From assembly GCF_011762025.1 (NCBI RefSeq), contig NZ_JAASQR010000004.1:248001-312000 (forward strand): DNA of 64,000 nucleotides. Direction: 5' to 3'. This document shows positions 1 through 8,418 of this stretch, piece after piece (within the stretch, counting starts at the first letter, position 1; the number at the start of each line of letters is the position of its first letter). The translations under genes and the position numbers were made by a program. The stretch comes from Sphingobium vermicomposti (GTDB taxonomy: Bacteria; Pseudomonadota; Alphaproteobacteria; Sphingomonadales; Sphingomonadaceae). Below the pieces are notes generated by a model. It was not told where the DNA came from. It worked only from the letters and a program-made list of their open reading frames with translations, and made no database searches.

Positions 1-2
1 GT

Positions 3-107
3 CCGTCATTTTTGCTAATTGTCGCGACCGGTCTGGCGCTGTTCGGCATCTTCAGTTTCGTGGAGGCGAGATATCGCCATCTCAAGGTCGCCACGCCGAA
101 TTTCTGA
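3..107 (+). CDS. C-terminal end of a DUF1206-type membrane protein (partial)
   Basis: The frame is open from the window edge and ends in TGA. It encodes about 34 residues with a hydrophobic helix (LLIVATGLALFGIFSFVEA) followed by a basic tail (RYRHLKVATPNF). A last membrane helix ending in an ARYR-like motif is typical of the repeated DUF1206 domain, whose function is unknown. Only the last helix is visible, so the family call rests on this short pattern. The gene continues upstream of the window. Confidence 0.55.
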   Translation, partial: PSFLLIVATGLALFGIFSFVEARYRHLKVATPNF

Positions 108-290
108 GGATTATTCACGCCGCCTGATCTACCGCGGGACCGAAATTGGACTGACGGGCTATGGGCTGGATGGAAGATGGGAGAGACGATAAGCCGAACG
201 TCCCTGAAGCCAGTATGCCTTTCATAATCCTCGACTCCGGGAAATGCGGTCGAGGTCCTCCGGCCCGCACTTGGTTATCGTCAGCATGAT

Positions 291-488
291 TCAGCTACCC
301 GCCTGCGTATTTACCGGCGGCGCCAGAGGGTTCGGATCCGTGTCCTCGCCCTTTTCAGTGCGCTTGGCCGCATCATCATGTGCCGCCTTTTCTGTCGCGT
401 CTGGCGAACCCCGCTCGGACGGCGGGGTATCATTGGCACCCTCTCCTGGGGCCTCGGAAGATTTCTTGATCTGATCGTCCTTCTGCAT
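291..488 (-). CDS. small hydrophilic protein of unknown function
   Basis: A 65-residue, strongly charged and probably disordered protein beginning MQKDDQIKKSSEAPGEG, with no hydrophobic segment. An upstream in-frame ATG at 503 would add five residues. However, those codons contain the ribosome-binding site GGAGGTGATC, eight bases before the inner ATG, so I start at 488. It lies 50 bases downstream of a second small gene read in the same direction, so the two may be co-transcribed. I recognise no domain. The near-consensus Shine-Dalgarno is the main reason to believe the gene. Confidence 0.45.
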   Translation of the reverse strand: MQKDDQIKKSSEAPGEGANDTPPSERGSPDATEKAAHDDAAKRTEKGEDTDPNPLAPPVNTQAGS

Positions 489-538
489 GTCGATCACCTC
501 CATGCGTGCGACAACGTTCGATCAGGCCGCAGTTTCCG

Positions 539-727
539 TCAAGGCGACGCCTCAATCACTGCCTTCACCTGGGCATTTAGACGCCGGCAAAGTGAAAGGC
601 CGCCCGGTTGATCCCGGACGGCTTTTCCCTTGTCAGCCGATTGGATGCGCTCAGAAGAAGCTGACACCCCCGCGGCGGAGGCCGGGCCCTTCGTTTTTAC
701 CGTAACCGGCATGTGACTACGAGACAT
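539..727 (-). CDS. small basic hydrophilic protein of unknown function
   Basis: A 62-residue protein starting MSRSHMPVTVKTKGPASAAG, rich in Ala, Ser, Lys and Arg. A longer frame exists back to 874, but GGAGGTGG lies four bases before the ATG at 727 and fixes the likely start there. It shares direction and start architecture with the next small gene at 291-488. No family is recognised. The purine-rich ribosome site and the pairing support a real gene, but amino-acid composition alone would not. Confidence 0.4.
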   Translation of the reverse strand: MSRSHMPVTVKTKGPASAAGVSASSERIQSADKGKAVRDQPGGLSLCRRLNAQVKAVIEASP

Positions 728-897
728 CAGACCACCTCCAGCGCCCGGTGCGGGGTATCTCCGCCCGTGTCTTGGGAAAAACCGGAGGCCGCCGCTATAT
801 CCAATGCCGATCGTCGCGGCCTCGTCACTCCAAGACGGCCATCGGGCGAAAAGCCGACGCGCGATGGGAGTCAAGCCTGTAAGCCAAAATCCGACCT

Positions 898-916
898 ATT
901 TGAGATTGGTTCGCAA
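898..916 (-). promoter_or_regulatory. Fur-type operator candidate before the ECF sigma gene
   Basis: Read on the minus strand this is TTGCGAACCAATCTCAAAT. It matches the core TGCRAR-N4-TCKCA that also precedes the TonB receptors at 2746, 23194 and 49509. It ends 26 bases before the sigma-factor start, a sensible place to block transcription. The shared core is seen directly. Assigning it to Fur is inference from the iron/heme context. Confidence 0.45.
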
Positions 917-942
917 GAAGGCATCTGCTAGGCCTCTCCACT

Positions 943-1479
943 ATGGGACGGGCGGAAGAGAATGTTGAAGGATCCAATGGTTTGGAGCAGCTTAGCCTGT
1001 TCATAACGCAGCGGGCCGATCTTTTACGCTATATCTCCATAATCGCTGCGGATGCCATGCTGGCGGAAGATATCGTTCAGGAAGCATGGGTTCGTTTCAA
1101 TGCTGCCGCTGCCACCCAGACCATCCATGAGCCTAGGCGTTTCTTGTTCCGGATTGCGCGTAATCTGGCTTTAGACGATCGCCGACGCCGGGGGCTCGAG
1201 GAAAAACTGTTCACCGGCGACAACGAAAAGGCGCTATTCGTTGCCAGCGACGCGCCGAGTGTTGAGCGCAGCGTGGAAGCGGCTTCCGAACTGGTTCTCA
1301 TTCGGGCCGCGCTGGCAAAACTACCCGATCGGACCCGGCAGGCTTTCCTGTTGCATCGGGTCGAAGGGCTAACGCTAGTCGAAATCGGCGCGCGGCTCGG
1401 TGTATCAAAAAGCGTTGCTCACGAACTGGTCACGGATGCCGTGGAGCATTGCCGCGCCATATGCAGGCGGGGCACATGA
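943..1479 (+). CDS. FecI-type ECF RNA polymerase sigma factor
   Basis: A 178-residue sigma-70 family protein of the extracytoplasmic group. Region 2 occupies about residues 15-85, including DAMLAEDIVQEAWVRF and RRFLFRIARNLALDDRRRR. Region 4 covers about 120-172, with LPDRTRQAFLLHRVEGLTL and the helix-turn-helix EIGARLGVSKSVAHELV. The next gene is a FecR anti-sigma factor and the third a TonB receptor with an STN domain, so this is a cell-surface-signalling sigma factor that most likely drives the heme-uptake genes. The ribosome site before ATG 943 is weak. A Fur-like site lies just upstream. Confidence 0.92.
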   Translation: MGRAEENVEGSNGLEQLSLFITQRADLLRYISIIAADAMLAEDIVQEAWVRFNAAAATQTIHEPRRFLFRIARNLALDDRRRRGLEEKLFTGDNEKALFVASDAPSVERSVEAASELVLIRAALAKLPDRTRQAFLLHRVEGLTLVEIGARLGVSKSVAHELVTDAVEHCRAICRRGT

Positions 1480-1570
1480 CCCATGTTTTTTCGGACGCGG
1501 CCTCCGCTCATTCGTCATCTAGATAAGGAGAGAAGAATTCGCGTGATGCATGGGGAAAGCCGGAAGTTCC

Positions 1571-2566
1571 ATGACGGATAGACAATGGGATCGCAGCGCC
1601 GTGGATCGGGAAGCGTCTGCGTGGCTGGTTCGTCTTGACAACGATCCAGACGATGGCACCTTGCATGCGCAATTACAGCAGTGGCTGGCGCGCAGTCCCG
1701 CTCACAGGGCGAGCTGGGAACGTACGCTTGATCTCTCTGCTCTGATCGAGGCCGCCTTGCCGTCTCATGGCCGCAGTTTGGCCAACGGTAAAACGGACGC
1801 GGATAATGTCGTCGCGTTCACGCCGCGGCGACACCTGCGCGAACGGGTACTGCGACATTGGCGCGGCGTCGGCGGCCTTGCGGCTGCTGTCTTCATCGGC
1901 CTGTTGGTATTCCCTCACGCTACCTTGCGCTTACGCGCCGACGCAATCGCCGGCACCGGCGAGGTCCAAACGGTGCACCTGAGCGATGGCAGTAAGGTCG
2001 CACTTTCGCCAGGGAGCGCAATGTCCTTCCAGAGCGACGGCAATGGCCGCAACGCCAAGCTCCTCCGAGGGCGCGCTTTCTTCGACGTCGCCCGCGATCC
2101 GCATCGCCCTTTTAGGGTGGCAGTGGCCGAAGCAACAGTGACGGTGCTCGGCACAGCTTTCGAGATCGATCTTGAGGATGCCGGAGCAGCGGTGGCGGTC
2201 GAGCGAGGTCTTGTCGAGGTCGCCTACCCAGAGCGGCAGCTTCGCGATCAGTTGCGTCCCGGCGAAGCTATCAGGCTCGATTGGCACGGACGTCACATTA
2301 ACGAGAATGTTCGCCCCGATCGCATCGCGGGGTGGAGAGATGGGCAACTGTTCGTCAGGAACCGCCCTATCGGCGAAGTTCTGGCCGAACTGCGCTTATG
2401 GTATTCGGGCTATATCGTGACACGAGGCGTGGGCGTTGCCACGCGCCGCGTTACGGGCATTTACGATCTACGAAACCCGGACGCGGCTCTGGCGGCGCTG
2501 GCAAAAGCCCATGCTTTGGACGTAAGACAGATCACGCCCTGGATCAGGATCGTAACCGTGAGCTGA
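1571..2566 (+). CDS. FecR-family anti-sigma factor / signal transducer
   Basis: An inner-membrane regulator of about 331 residues. The N-terminal DUF4880/FecR_N part (DREASAWLVRLDNDP, then LQQWLARSPAHRASWERT) binds the sigma factor. One membrane helix follows near residues 95-112 (GGLAAAVFIGLLVFP). The periplasmic FecR domain contains VHLSDGSKVALSPGS and GRAFFDVARDPHRPFRV. A C-terminal STN-like region (VTGIYDLRNPDAALAAL) ends the protein. An upstream in-frame ATG at 1550 is possible, but GGAAG lies closer to 1571. It sits 91 bases after the sigma gene and should relay occupancy of the receptor encoded next. Confidence 0.9.
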   Translation: MTDRQWDRSAVDREASAWLVRLDNDPDDGTLHAQLQQWLARSPAHRASWERTLDLSALIEAALPSHGRSLANGKTDADNVVAFTPRRHLRERVLRHWRGVGGLAAAVFIGLLVFPHATLRLRADAIAGTGEVQTVHLSDGSKVALSPGSAMSFQSDGNGRNAKLLRGRAFFDVARDPHRPFRVAVAEATVTVLGTAFEIDLEDAGAAVAVERGLVEVAYPERQLRDQLRPGEAIRLDWHGRHINENVRPDRIAGWRDGQLFVRNRPIGEVLAELRLWYSGYIVTRGVGVATRRVTGIYDLRNPDAALAALAKAHALDVRQITPWIRIVTVS

Positions 2567-2645
2567 TCGCGTTCAGTACATCTCCGCCTTCCCGATCGCG
2601 ACAATTGCGATTTCTGCCTTTTTGCGGATGCTTCAATTTTCTTCC

Positions 2646-2673
2646 GGAAATGATTTTCGCTCACTCGTCCTTG
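2646..2673 (+). promoter_or_regulatory. candidate FecI-type promoter for the heme receptor
   Basis: GGAAAT at 2646-2651 and TCCTTG at 2668-2673 are separated by 16 bases. The FecI-dependent fecA promoter of E. coli is described with a GGAAAT -35 element and a TCCTTT-like -10 element. The match is therefore close in sequence, with a spacer about one base different. It lies about 75 bases before the receptor start and directly downstream of the fecR-like gene, where a FecI-controlled promoter is expected. The assignment is inference. Confidence 0.4.
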
Positions 2674-2686
2674 TTAGTAGGCGGCT

Positions 2687-2714
2687 CAATAGCAAGTGAC
2701 TCGCAATAGCAAGT
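2687..2714 (+). promoter_or_regulatory. tandem 11-base repeat containing a Fur-type core
   Basis: CAATAGCAAGT occurs at 2687-2697 and again at 2704-2714, a 17-base period. The overlap region 2690-2708 reads TAGCAAGTGACTCGCAATA and fits the iron-promoter core, with one deviation at the first base. It lies between the candidate FecI promoter and the receptor start. It could be a repressor site in the transcribed leader or a second promoter element. Confidence 0.35.
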
Positions 2715-2745
2715 CAGCCGCCCCTAATTTGGTAAAGGGAGCGTT

Positions 2746-5700
2746 TTGGTGAAATCGGGGGTCGAGAATAAGAAGGCTGGACGCGGCGGCGCGATGGCGG
2801 GGATGCTGCTGGCATCGGTAGCAGGCAGCGTACTGGCTTTTCCGTCCATGGGTCTGGCGCAGGCAGAGGCCTCTCAGGCGGTCCACAGTTTCAACATTCC
2901 TGCACAGCCGCTCGATGCGGCCCTTGTGGATTTCGGTCAGCAGGCGGGCTTGCAGGTGAGCATCGACGCGGCGGAACTTGCTGGTCGAACCAGTGAAGGC
3001 GTCAGCGGCAAAATGGCGTCGCGCGATGCGCTTGCGCGGCTGCTCGCTCCTAGTCGCCTTGCCTACCGGATAGAAGGCAATGTCGTGTCGCTTGAACCGC
3101 GCGCTCGATCTGTCGCCGATGGATCGGTCCAACTTGGCCCGCTTCGGGTAGAAGGGCAGCAATCCGGGAGCATTGCCGCCGCTCAGCAGACCGGTGCGGA
3201 GCGCGACGCGCGTAAGAAGGATGCGGTCTACGATCAGGACATCTCATCCACCTATGCCGGCAAGGAAGAGATCGAGCGCTACAAGGGCGTTAACACGGCG
3301 GACGTGCTCAAGGGCATGGTCAATGTGTTCAGCGGCGACGCGCGCAACGGCGGCGCGCTCGATCCCAGTATCCGCGGCATCCAGGGTCCGGGGCGTGTGC
3401 CGGTCGTCATCGACGGCACCGAACAGGCCCTGACCGTCTGGCGCGGCTATAATGGCGCGAGCAATCGCAGCTATATAGACCCTAGCCTGATTTCCGGTCT
3501 TCAAGTCCTCAAGGGGCCGGTTTCGACGCGGGGCGTCAACGGATCCACCGGCGGCGCGATCGTCATCAACACGCTCGATGCCAGCGATATTCTGCAACCG
3601 GGCAGGAACTTCGGCATCGAGCTGAAGCTGGAGGGTGGCAACAATTCCACCAATCCGCGGCTGCCCACGCTTCTCACCGGCCAGGACTATCGGACGATTC
3701 CCGGCTTTGTCTGCCCAGGGATCGGCGCGTCGCCGACCTATGCTTATTGCGATCCGTCACTTCGCGTGGCGCTGCGCACCCCCGACGATAACGAAGATTT
3801 TTCAGCGGGAGACCGCGCGATCCGGTTGGCCATCGCTGGGCGAGTAGGCGACTTTGACCTGTTCGGCGCCTATGCCTTCCGCGAGCGCGGCAACTATTTC
3901 TCAGGCAAGACCGCGCCCGGCTATTACAGCCAAGAAGATCTGCCTCTCAATTCGCACACGTTCGTGCGCAAGCTCGCGCTCAACTATGAGCCGGGCAATG
4001 AAGTCCCCAACACGTCGAGCGAGCTGGAATCTTTCCTGTTCAAGTCGACGTGGCGGATTGCGGACGATCAGGCGCTGCAGATCGGATTCCGCGATAGCAA
4101 GTCGACCTTCGGCGATATCCTGCCATCGCGCATCTTCACGGTAGGCGGCCCTACGTTCGGCAATGTGCAGTGGCCGCTCAGCAAGGTTCATGCGCAGGCT
4201 TATAACGCCGAATATAAATGGCAGCCGGACAGCCGCTGGATCGATTTTCGCGCCACGGCCTGGGCGACCGATACCGTCAGCGACACCTACAGCTCGGGCG
4301 GATTCCCCAATGCGGCCGCCGATCCGCGCTTTGGTGGCGACCCGACGATCGTCAACACGGCCATCTCCAACTCGGACAACGATCGGTACGGCTTTACCGC
4401 CAGCAACCAGTTCAACCTTTCGTCGAAGCTGAGCTTCCTTCTGGAGGGGAATTGGGGCCACGAACGGTTGCGCTCGCGTGACGAATATTCGACGGCCGCC
4501 GCGAATGGCTGGCGGCAGTTGCCGCGCGCAGGGCGGCGCGAGGAATATCGGATCGATCTTAGCGGTGAGTGGCGACCGACCAGCTTCCTCAAGCTGAATG
4601 CGGGCCTCGCCTATTCCGGCTATTGGGCCGAGGATGATTTCTTGCCTGAATATCTGCGCCGCCAGCGCGAAGCAGGGGCGACGACTGGCCGCTCGGTCAT
4701 AAACTCTTGGCAGACATCCTACCAAACGGCGCAATTCGGTCTCGCTGCCTGGGAAGCCCATCAGCGCGGCTTCTATTCCAGCCTCGGACTGGACGATGAA
4801 ACCATCACTGCGCTGATCGCGCCCGACCTCGCTTTTTTTGCCGCTAATCCCGATGAGGTTCCGGCTGTAATCACCGACCACACAGGGCCGAGCTGGACCG
4901 CCGATGCGGAAGGGCGCTTCCGGCGTGCCGACAATATCTGCCTCAATGGAACTGCCGCGAACGTGCCGGGCTATTTCGCTGGAAGCTGCGCCATTATCCC
5001 CAACCAAACATTCGTCGAACCCGAGGCGCGCCGCAAGTCGGGACATGGTTGGGTCCCGACGATTTCGGCGACCGCCTATATCAGCAGCACGAGCCGCGCC
5101 TATGTGCGCTACGCGCAGGCCTATCGCTTCCCCAGCATGTTTGAGAGCACCATCGGCTTTTCGGCGTCGATCAACCCGGTGCGCGATCTGAAGCCAGAGC
5201 GCATTCGGTCCTGGGAAGCGGCGTGGGTTCAAGATCTTCGGCCGCTCTTCCGTCTCGGCGAAGGACAGCATGCCGATTTGAAGCTCACTTGGTTCCACAA
5301 CACGACCCGGGACGTGATCGAGCGCAGCACCGGCTTGATGTTCAGCAACGTCGACAAGCAGGTGGTCGCCGGCTTCGAGCTTCAAGCGCGCTACGACAAT
5401 GGCAGTTTCTTCACCGACCTCAGCGCAAGCCACATGACCACCAACAAGGTCTGCGACGAGAGTGTAGCGGTTCTCATGGACCCTGTGCGTGGCCGCGTTC
5501 CGGATTGCGTCAAATATGGTTTCCTGACGGGCTTCCTGCTCACGCAGGCGACGCCGGAGAGTACGGTCAACTGGACGGTGGGCGGGCGCTTTCTCGATCG
5601 CCGGCTTGAAGTCGGGGGCCGGTTCACCTGGTATGCTGGCTATGACAATCCGCAGCTCGCGGAGTTCACCAATCCCGACGATTGTGTCGGCGGCTGTTTC

Positions 5701-5892
5701 CTAAACATTCCCTATGTCTGGGGCGAGATCGTCACGCTGGACGCTTACGCCAAGTTCCGGATCAACGAGCGCTTCAACGCGGAGCTGACCGCCCTCAACC
5801 TCAACAACCGCTATTATCTCGACCCCCTGTCGCGCTCCATGCTGCCCGCTCCGGGGCGCACGGTGCGGCTCAGCCTGACGGGGAAGTTCTGA
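2746..5892 (+). CDS. TonB-dependent heme/hemophore receptor with STN signalling domain
   Basis: An outer-membrane receptor of about 1048 residues. A signal peptide (to about residue 40) is followed by an STN domain near 48-120 (FNIPAQPLDAALVDFGQQAG), which in this family contacts FecR. A plug with ADVLKGMVNVFSGDARNGG and a large beta-barrel ending in Phe come next. Several loops carry cysteine pairs. The start is TTG 2746 or GTG 2749, after AAAGGGAG. It is flanked by fecI/fecR-like genes and by a hemophilin, a Slam and a heme oxygenase gene. It therefore most likely imports heme, perhaps from the hemophilin, as HphR does in Acinetobacter. The substrate is inferred from context. Confidence 0.88.
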   Translation: MVKSGVENKKAGRGGAMAGMLLASVAGSVLAFPSMGLAQAEASQAVHSFNIPAQPLDAALVDFGQQAGLQVSIDAAELAGRTSEGVSGKMASRDALARLLAPSRLAYRIEGNVVSLEPRARSVADGSVQLGPLRVEGQQSGSIAAAQQTGAERDARKKDAVYDQDISSTYAGKEEIERYKGVNTADVLKGMVNVFSGDARNGGALDPSIRGIQGPGRVPVVIDGTEQALTVWRGYNGASNRSYIDPSLISGLQVLKGPVSTRGVNGSTGGAIVINTLDASDILQPGRNFGIELKLEGGNNSTNPRLPTLLTGQDYRTIPGFVCPGIGASPTYAYCDPSLRVALRTPDDNEDFSAGDRAIRLAIAGRVGDFDLFGAYAFRERGNYFSGKTAPGYYSQEDLPLNSHTFVRKLALNYEPGNEVPNTSSELESFLFKSTWRIADDQALQIGFRDSKSTFGDILPSRIFTVGGPTFGNVQWPLSKVHAQAYNAEYKWQPDSRWIDFRATAWATDTVSDTYSSGGFPNAAADPRFGGDPTIVNTAISNSDNDRYGFTASNQFNLSSKLSFLLEGNWGHERLRSRDEYSTAAANGWRQLPRAGRREEYRIDLSGEWRPTSFLKLNAGLAYSGYWAEDDFLPEYLRRQREAGATTGRSVINSWQTSYQTAQFGLAAWEAHQRGFYSSLGLDDETITALIAPDLAFFAANPDEVPAVITDHTGPSWTADAEGRFRRADNICLNGTAANVPGYFAGSCAIIPNQTFVEPEARRKSGHGWVPTISATAYISSTSRAYVRYAQAYRFPSMFESTIGFSASINPVRDLKPERIRSWEAAWVQDLRPLFRLGEGQHADLKLTWFHNTTRDVIERSTGLMFSNVDKQVVAGFELQARYDNGSFFTDLSASHMTTNKVCDESVAVLMDPVRGRVPDCVKYGFLTGFLLTQATPESTVNWTVGGRFLDRRLEVGGRFTWYAGYDNPQLAEFTNPDDCVGGCFLNIPYVWGEIVTLDAYAKFRINERFNAELTALNLNNRYYLDPLSRSMLPAPGRTVRLSLTGKF

Positions 5893-6009
5893 GGCGAGAT
5901 TCAGGGCCGCCACCCACATCCATCAATCCTGACAAGACCGGGATGCTGGTGACGACCCTGGATGAACGCGCTCGAAAGGTCGAGCGCTCCAACAAGCAGG
6001 AGACGTAGA

Positions 6010-6795
6010 ATGAAGTTCGCACATCTCAAGGCCTTTGGTCTGGCCCTTGCAATCTCGAGCGCGATCGCCGGCACGGCCCAGGCCCAGGTCGTCGGCGGAA
6101 CCAGCGATTCTTCCAAGGTGACGATCGCTGCCAGCAATGTCGTTGGCGGCCCACACAGCGCTGGCAAGGTTGGCATTCATGTGCCCAATCTCGCCGTCGG
6201 CCAGTATATCGATTTTCAGGGCCTGAAGACTGTCCTCGGTGCTGACGCCAACGGGGTGACCACCTTCACCGCCGTCACAGGCACGGTAACAGACCACAGC
6301 CAATATGGCCGCTTCGACTTCGCCAAAGTGGGCAGCCATGACATCTATTTCGGCGAGTGGAAGCAGACGGCGAGCGTCACAGCTGGCGACCACACCGTGT
6401 ACTATGGCGGCACCGGGGCGTCGACATCGATCCCGTCGAGCGGATCGGCAAGCTACACGGTCAAGGGAATCAGCGACTATCAGGGCAAGGGTGTCCTGAA
6501 CGGGACGTTCAACGCCTCCTTCACGGGAACCGGGGGCACGCTGACCGGAAGCCTCGCCAATTCCAGTTCCACCTATGGTGTGAACATCGGCTCCGCCAAC
6601 ATCAATCCGAATGGCACCTTTTCTGGTTCCAGCGCGTCCGCGGCTGTTAGCGGAAGCACCGTCGCAGCCGCCGGTGCCGTCAATGGGCGCTTCTTCGGCG
6701 CGAACGTAAATGCGCTGGCCGGGACGGTAAAGTTCGGCACGGGCGCGACCTCGGTGCGCCAGTACGACACGGCGTTCGGCGGCACCAAGAACTGA
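6010..6795 (+). CDS. hemophilin-like (HphA-type) Slam-dependent secreted heme-binding protein
   Basis: A 261-residue exported protein. A Sec signal peptide ends around AQAQ (residue 25) and there is no lipobox Cys, so it is probably released rather than lipid-anchored. The N-terminal half is the presumed ligand-binding handle. The Gly/Ser-rich C-terminal half contains VNGRFFGANVNALAGTVKFG, the signature of the small beta-barrel shared by TbpB-like and hemophilin proteins, which Slam proteins recognise. The ATG follows CAGGAG by eight bases. A Slam gene follows directly and a heme oxygenase is nearby. Heme as ligand is inference; no binding residues were verified. Confidence 0.75.
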   Translation: MKFAHLKAFGLALAISSAIAGTAQAQVVGGTSDSSKVTIAASNVVGGPHSAGKVGIHVPNLAVGQYIDFQGLKTVLGADANGVTTFTAVTGTVTDHSQYGRFDFAKVGSHDIYFGEWKQTASVTAGDHTVYYGGTGASTSIPSSGSASYTVKGISDYQGKGVLNGTFNASFTGTGGTLTGSLANSSSTYGVNIGSANINPNGTFSGSSASAAVSGSTVAAAGAVNGRFFGANVNALAGTVKFGTGATSVRQYDTAFGGTKN

Positions 6796-6811
6796 CACTG
6801 TCGACATGATT

Positions 6812-6837
6812 GGGGCCGGGGTCGGGTTTCCGGCCCC
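6812..6837 (+). terminator. hairpin between hemophilin and Slam genes
   Basis: GGGGCCGG (6812-6819) pairs with CCGGCCCC (6830-6837), followed by GGCTTCTTCC with only a weak T-run. It lies 17 bases after the hemophilin stop and 45 bases before the Slam start. It may be a partial terminator, or an mRNA 3-prime stabiliser that lets the secreted protein be made in excess over its translocator. Confidence 0.45.
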
Positions 6838-6882
6838 GGCTTCTTCCCTCGGACCTGACCAGATCGGCACACAGCGGCACAG

Positions 6883-8385
6883 ATGGCGAAGCCTTCCTAC
6901 ACTTGTTTCAACGGGCTGCAGATTGCCTGTGTCGTTGCGCTCCCGTTCGCCGCGCCCGCTCAGGCGCAGACCGACAACGCACCCGATACGCGTTTGCGGC
7001 TCGATCAACAGCTCGATCGCCAGCGCGCGGGTCGCGAGGCGCGCGCGATCGAGGACGCACAGGCGCTGGACGGCGACACCTCTTCACTGACGATTGACGG
7101 GCAGAGCTATTCGGTGGGCAATAGCGTCGATGACATCGGGCGAGCCCTCTACCTCTCGGTCGTGCGCAAGCAGTGGCCGGATGTCCGTCGCTTTCTAGCC
7201 GCCTACCGGAAGCTCGACGGCCATGATCCGATGCTGGTCGAATATGCCCTGGGGGCGATCGCGCGCGAGAAGGGTGATCTGGCCGCGGCCGAGCGGCACT
7301 ACCGCGCGCTGCTGGCGATCAAGGCCGATTTTCTCCCGGGGAGGCTGGAGCTTGCCCGGACCCTTTTCGACAACCGCAAGGATCGGGAAGCGGAGCGCGC
7401 CTTTCATTCTGCACGCGACCAACTGGCGAATGACGGGCCACAAGCCGAGGGCGTGACACGCACGGTCGACGCCTATCTTGCTGCGCTGAAGCGCCGACGG
7501 AGCTGGCAGGGAAGCTTCGCAATCGGTCCAGGCTACAGCAGCAATCTCAATCAGTCATCGGCAAGCTATACCTGCCTGCTGGCGGCCGATGACGGGACGT
7601 GCGTCATCGACCGCCAGGTCCCCGATGCGATCGGAGCAATGGGCGTGAACTTCGAGGGTACGCTCGCGAGGGATATACCCTTGGGTGGGCACAACGGCCT
7701 GAGGGCGCGGGCCATCCTGTTCGGCGACGTCTATCCCGAGCATCATGCCTATTCCCAGGCCACGCTGATCGCCCGCCTCGGCTATCAATATCAGACTGCC
7801 AGGAACGCGATTTCCCTCTCGCCGTCATATGAGATCGGCTCGCTCGGCTCCTCGGTGCTTTACGAGGCCCCAGGCGTAAATGCGGAGTGGTCGCATACGG
7901 TTTCGCCCCGCGCCCTTCTAAGGCTGGAAGGCAATTACCGGGATTTTCGCTACCGCGAGGTCGCCTTCCGCCCGCAGAACGGCCCGCTGACCGACATCAA
8001 TCTCACGGCCTGGTATTCGGTCTCCCCGAGCTGGACCTTATTCGGCGGTCCGGATGTGGTGGTGAAGGACACGCCGGGGCGTGTCGATGCCTATCGGCAA
8101 TGGGGTGGTCGCCTTGGGCTCAGCAAGGCTTTCGGCGACACCGCGAGCATCTTCCTCATGGGCTCCTACCGCTATCGCCGGCATCGCAAATACAGCGAGT
8201 TGTTCGAGGCGCAGCGCAAGGACCAACAACTCAACCTCATAGCCATCGCTCGTCTTCCCGTGCTGCGATTGGGACCGCTGGTCCCCGAGATCGTCGTTCA
8301 ACACAATCGCATCAAGAGCAACATCGACTGGCTCTATTCCTACAAGCGCACCACCGCGAGCGTGAGGCTGAGCTTTGCCTTCTGA
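6883..8385 (+). CDS. Slam-type outer-membrane translocator (surface lipoprotein assembly modifier, type XI secretion)
   Basis: A 500-residue protein with a signal peptide ending near AQAQT (residue 29). A periplasmic TPR-like region covers about residues 75-200 (LVEYALGAIAREKGDLAAAERHYRALL and following repeats). A DUF560 beta-barrel begins near RRSWQGSFAIGPGYSSNLN and ends in the outer-membrane signature RLSFAF. This TPR-plus-14-strand architecture and length match Slam proteins, which move TbpB-like lipoproteins or hemophilins to the surface. The gene directly follows the predicted substrate, as substrate and Slam are often paired. Confidence 0.85.
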   Translation: MAKPSYTCFNGLQIACVVALPFAAPAQAQTDNAPDTRLRLDQQLDRQRAGREARAIEDAQALDGDTSSLTIDGQSYSVGNSVDDIGRALYLSVVRKQWPDVRRFLAAYRKLDGHDPMLVEYALGAIAREKGDLAAAERHYRALLAIKADFLPGRLELARTLFDNRKDREAERAFHSARDQLANDGPQAEGVTRTVDAYLAALKRRRSWQGSFAIGPGYSSNLNQSSASYTCLLAADDGTCVIDRQVPDAIGAMGVNFEGTLARDIPLGGHNGLRARAILFGDVYPEHHAYSQATLIARLGYQYQTARNAISLSPSYEIGSLGSSVLYEAPGVNAEWSHTVSPRALLRLEGNYRDFRYREVAFRPQNGPLTDINLTAWYSVSPSWTLFGGPDVVVKDTPGRVDAYRQWGGRLGLSKAFGDTASIFLMGSYRYRRHRKYSELFEAQRKDQQLNLIAIARLPVLRLGPLVPEIVVQHNRIKSNIDWLYSYKRTTASVRLSFAF

Positions 8386-8418
8386 CCGCCGCCTTCTCTC
8401 ATTGAACAGGAGTGAATA

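Noticed and set aside
3901-5433. Long 510-codon open frame on the minus strand over the heme receptor gene
   Set aside because: It lies antisense in a high-G+C gene, has no ribosome site or recognisable domain, and its composition mirrors the codon pattern of the receptor.
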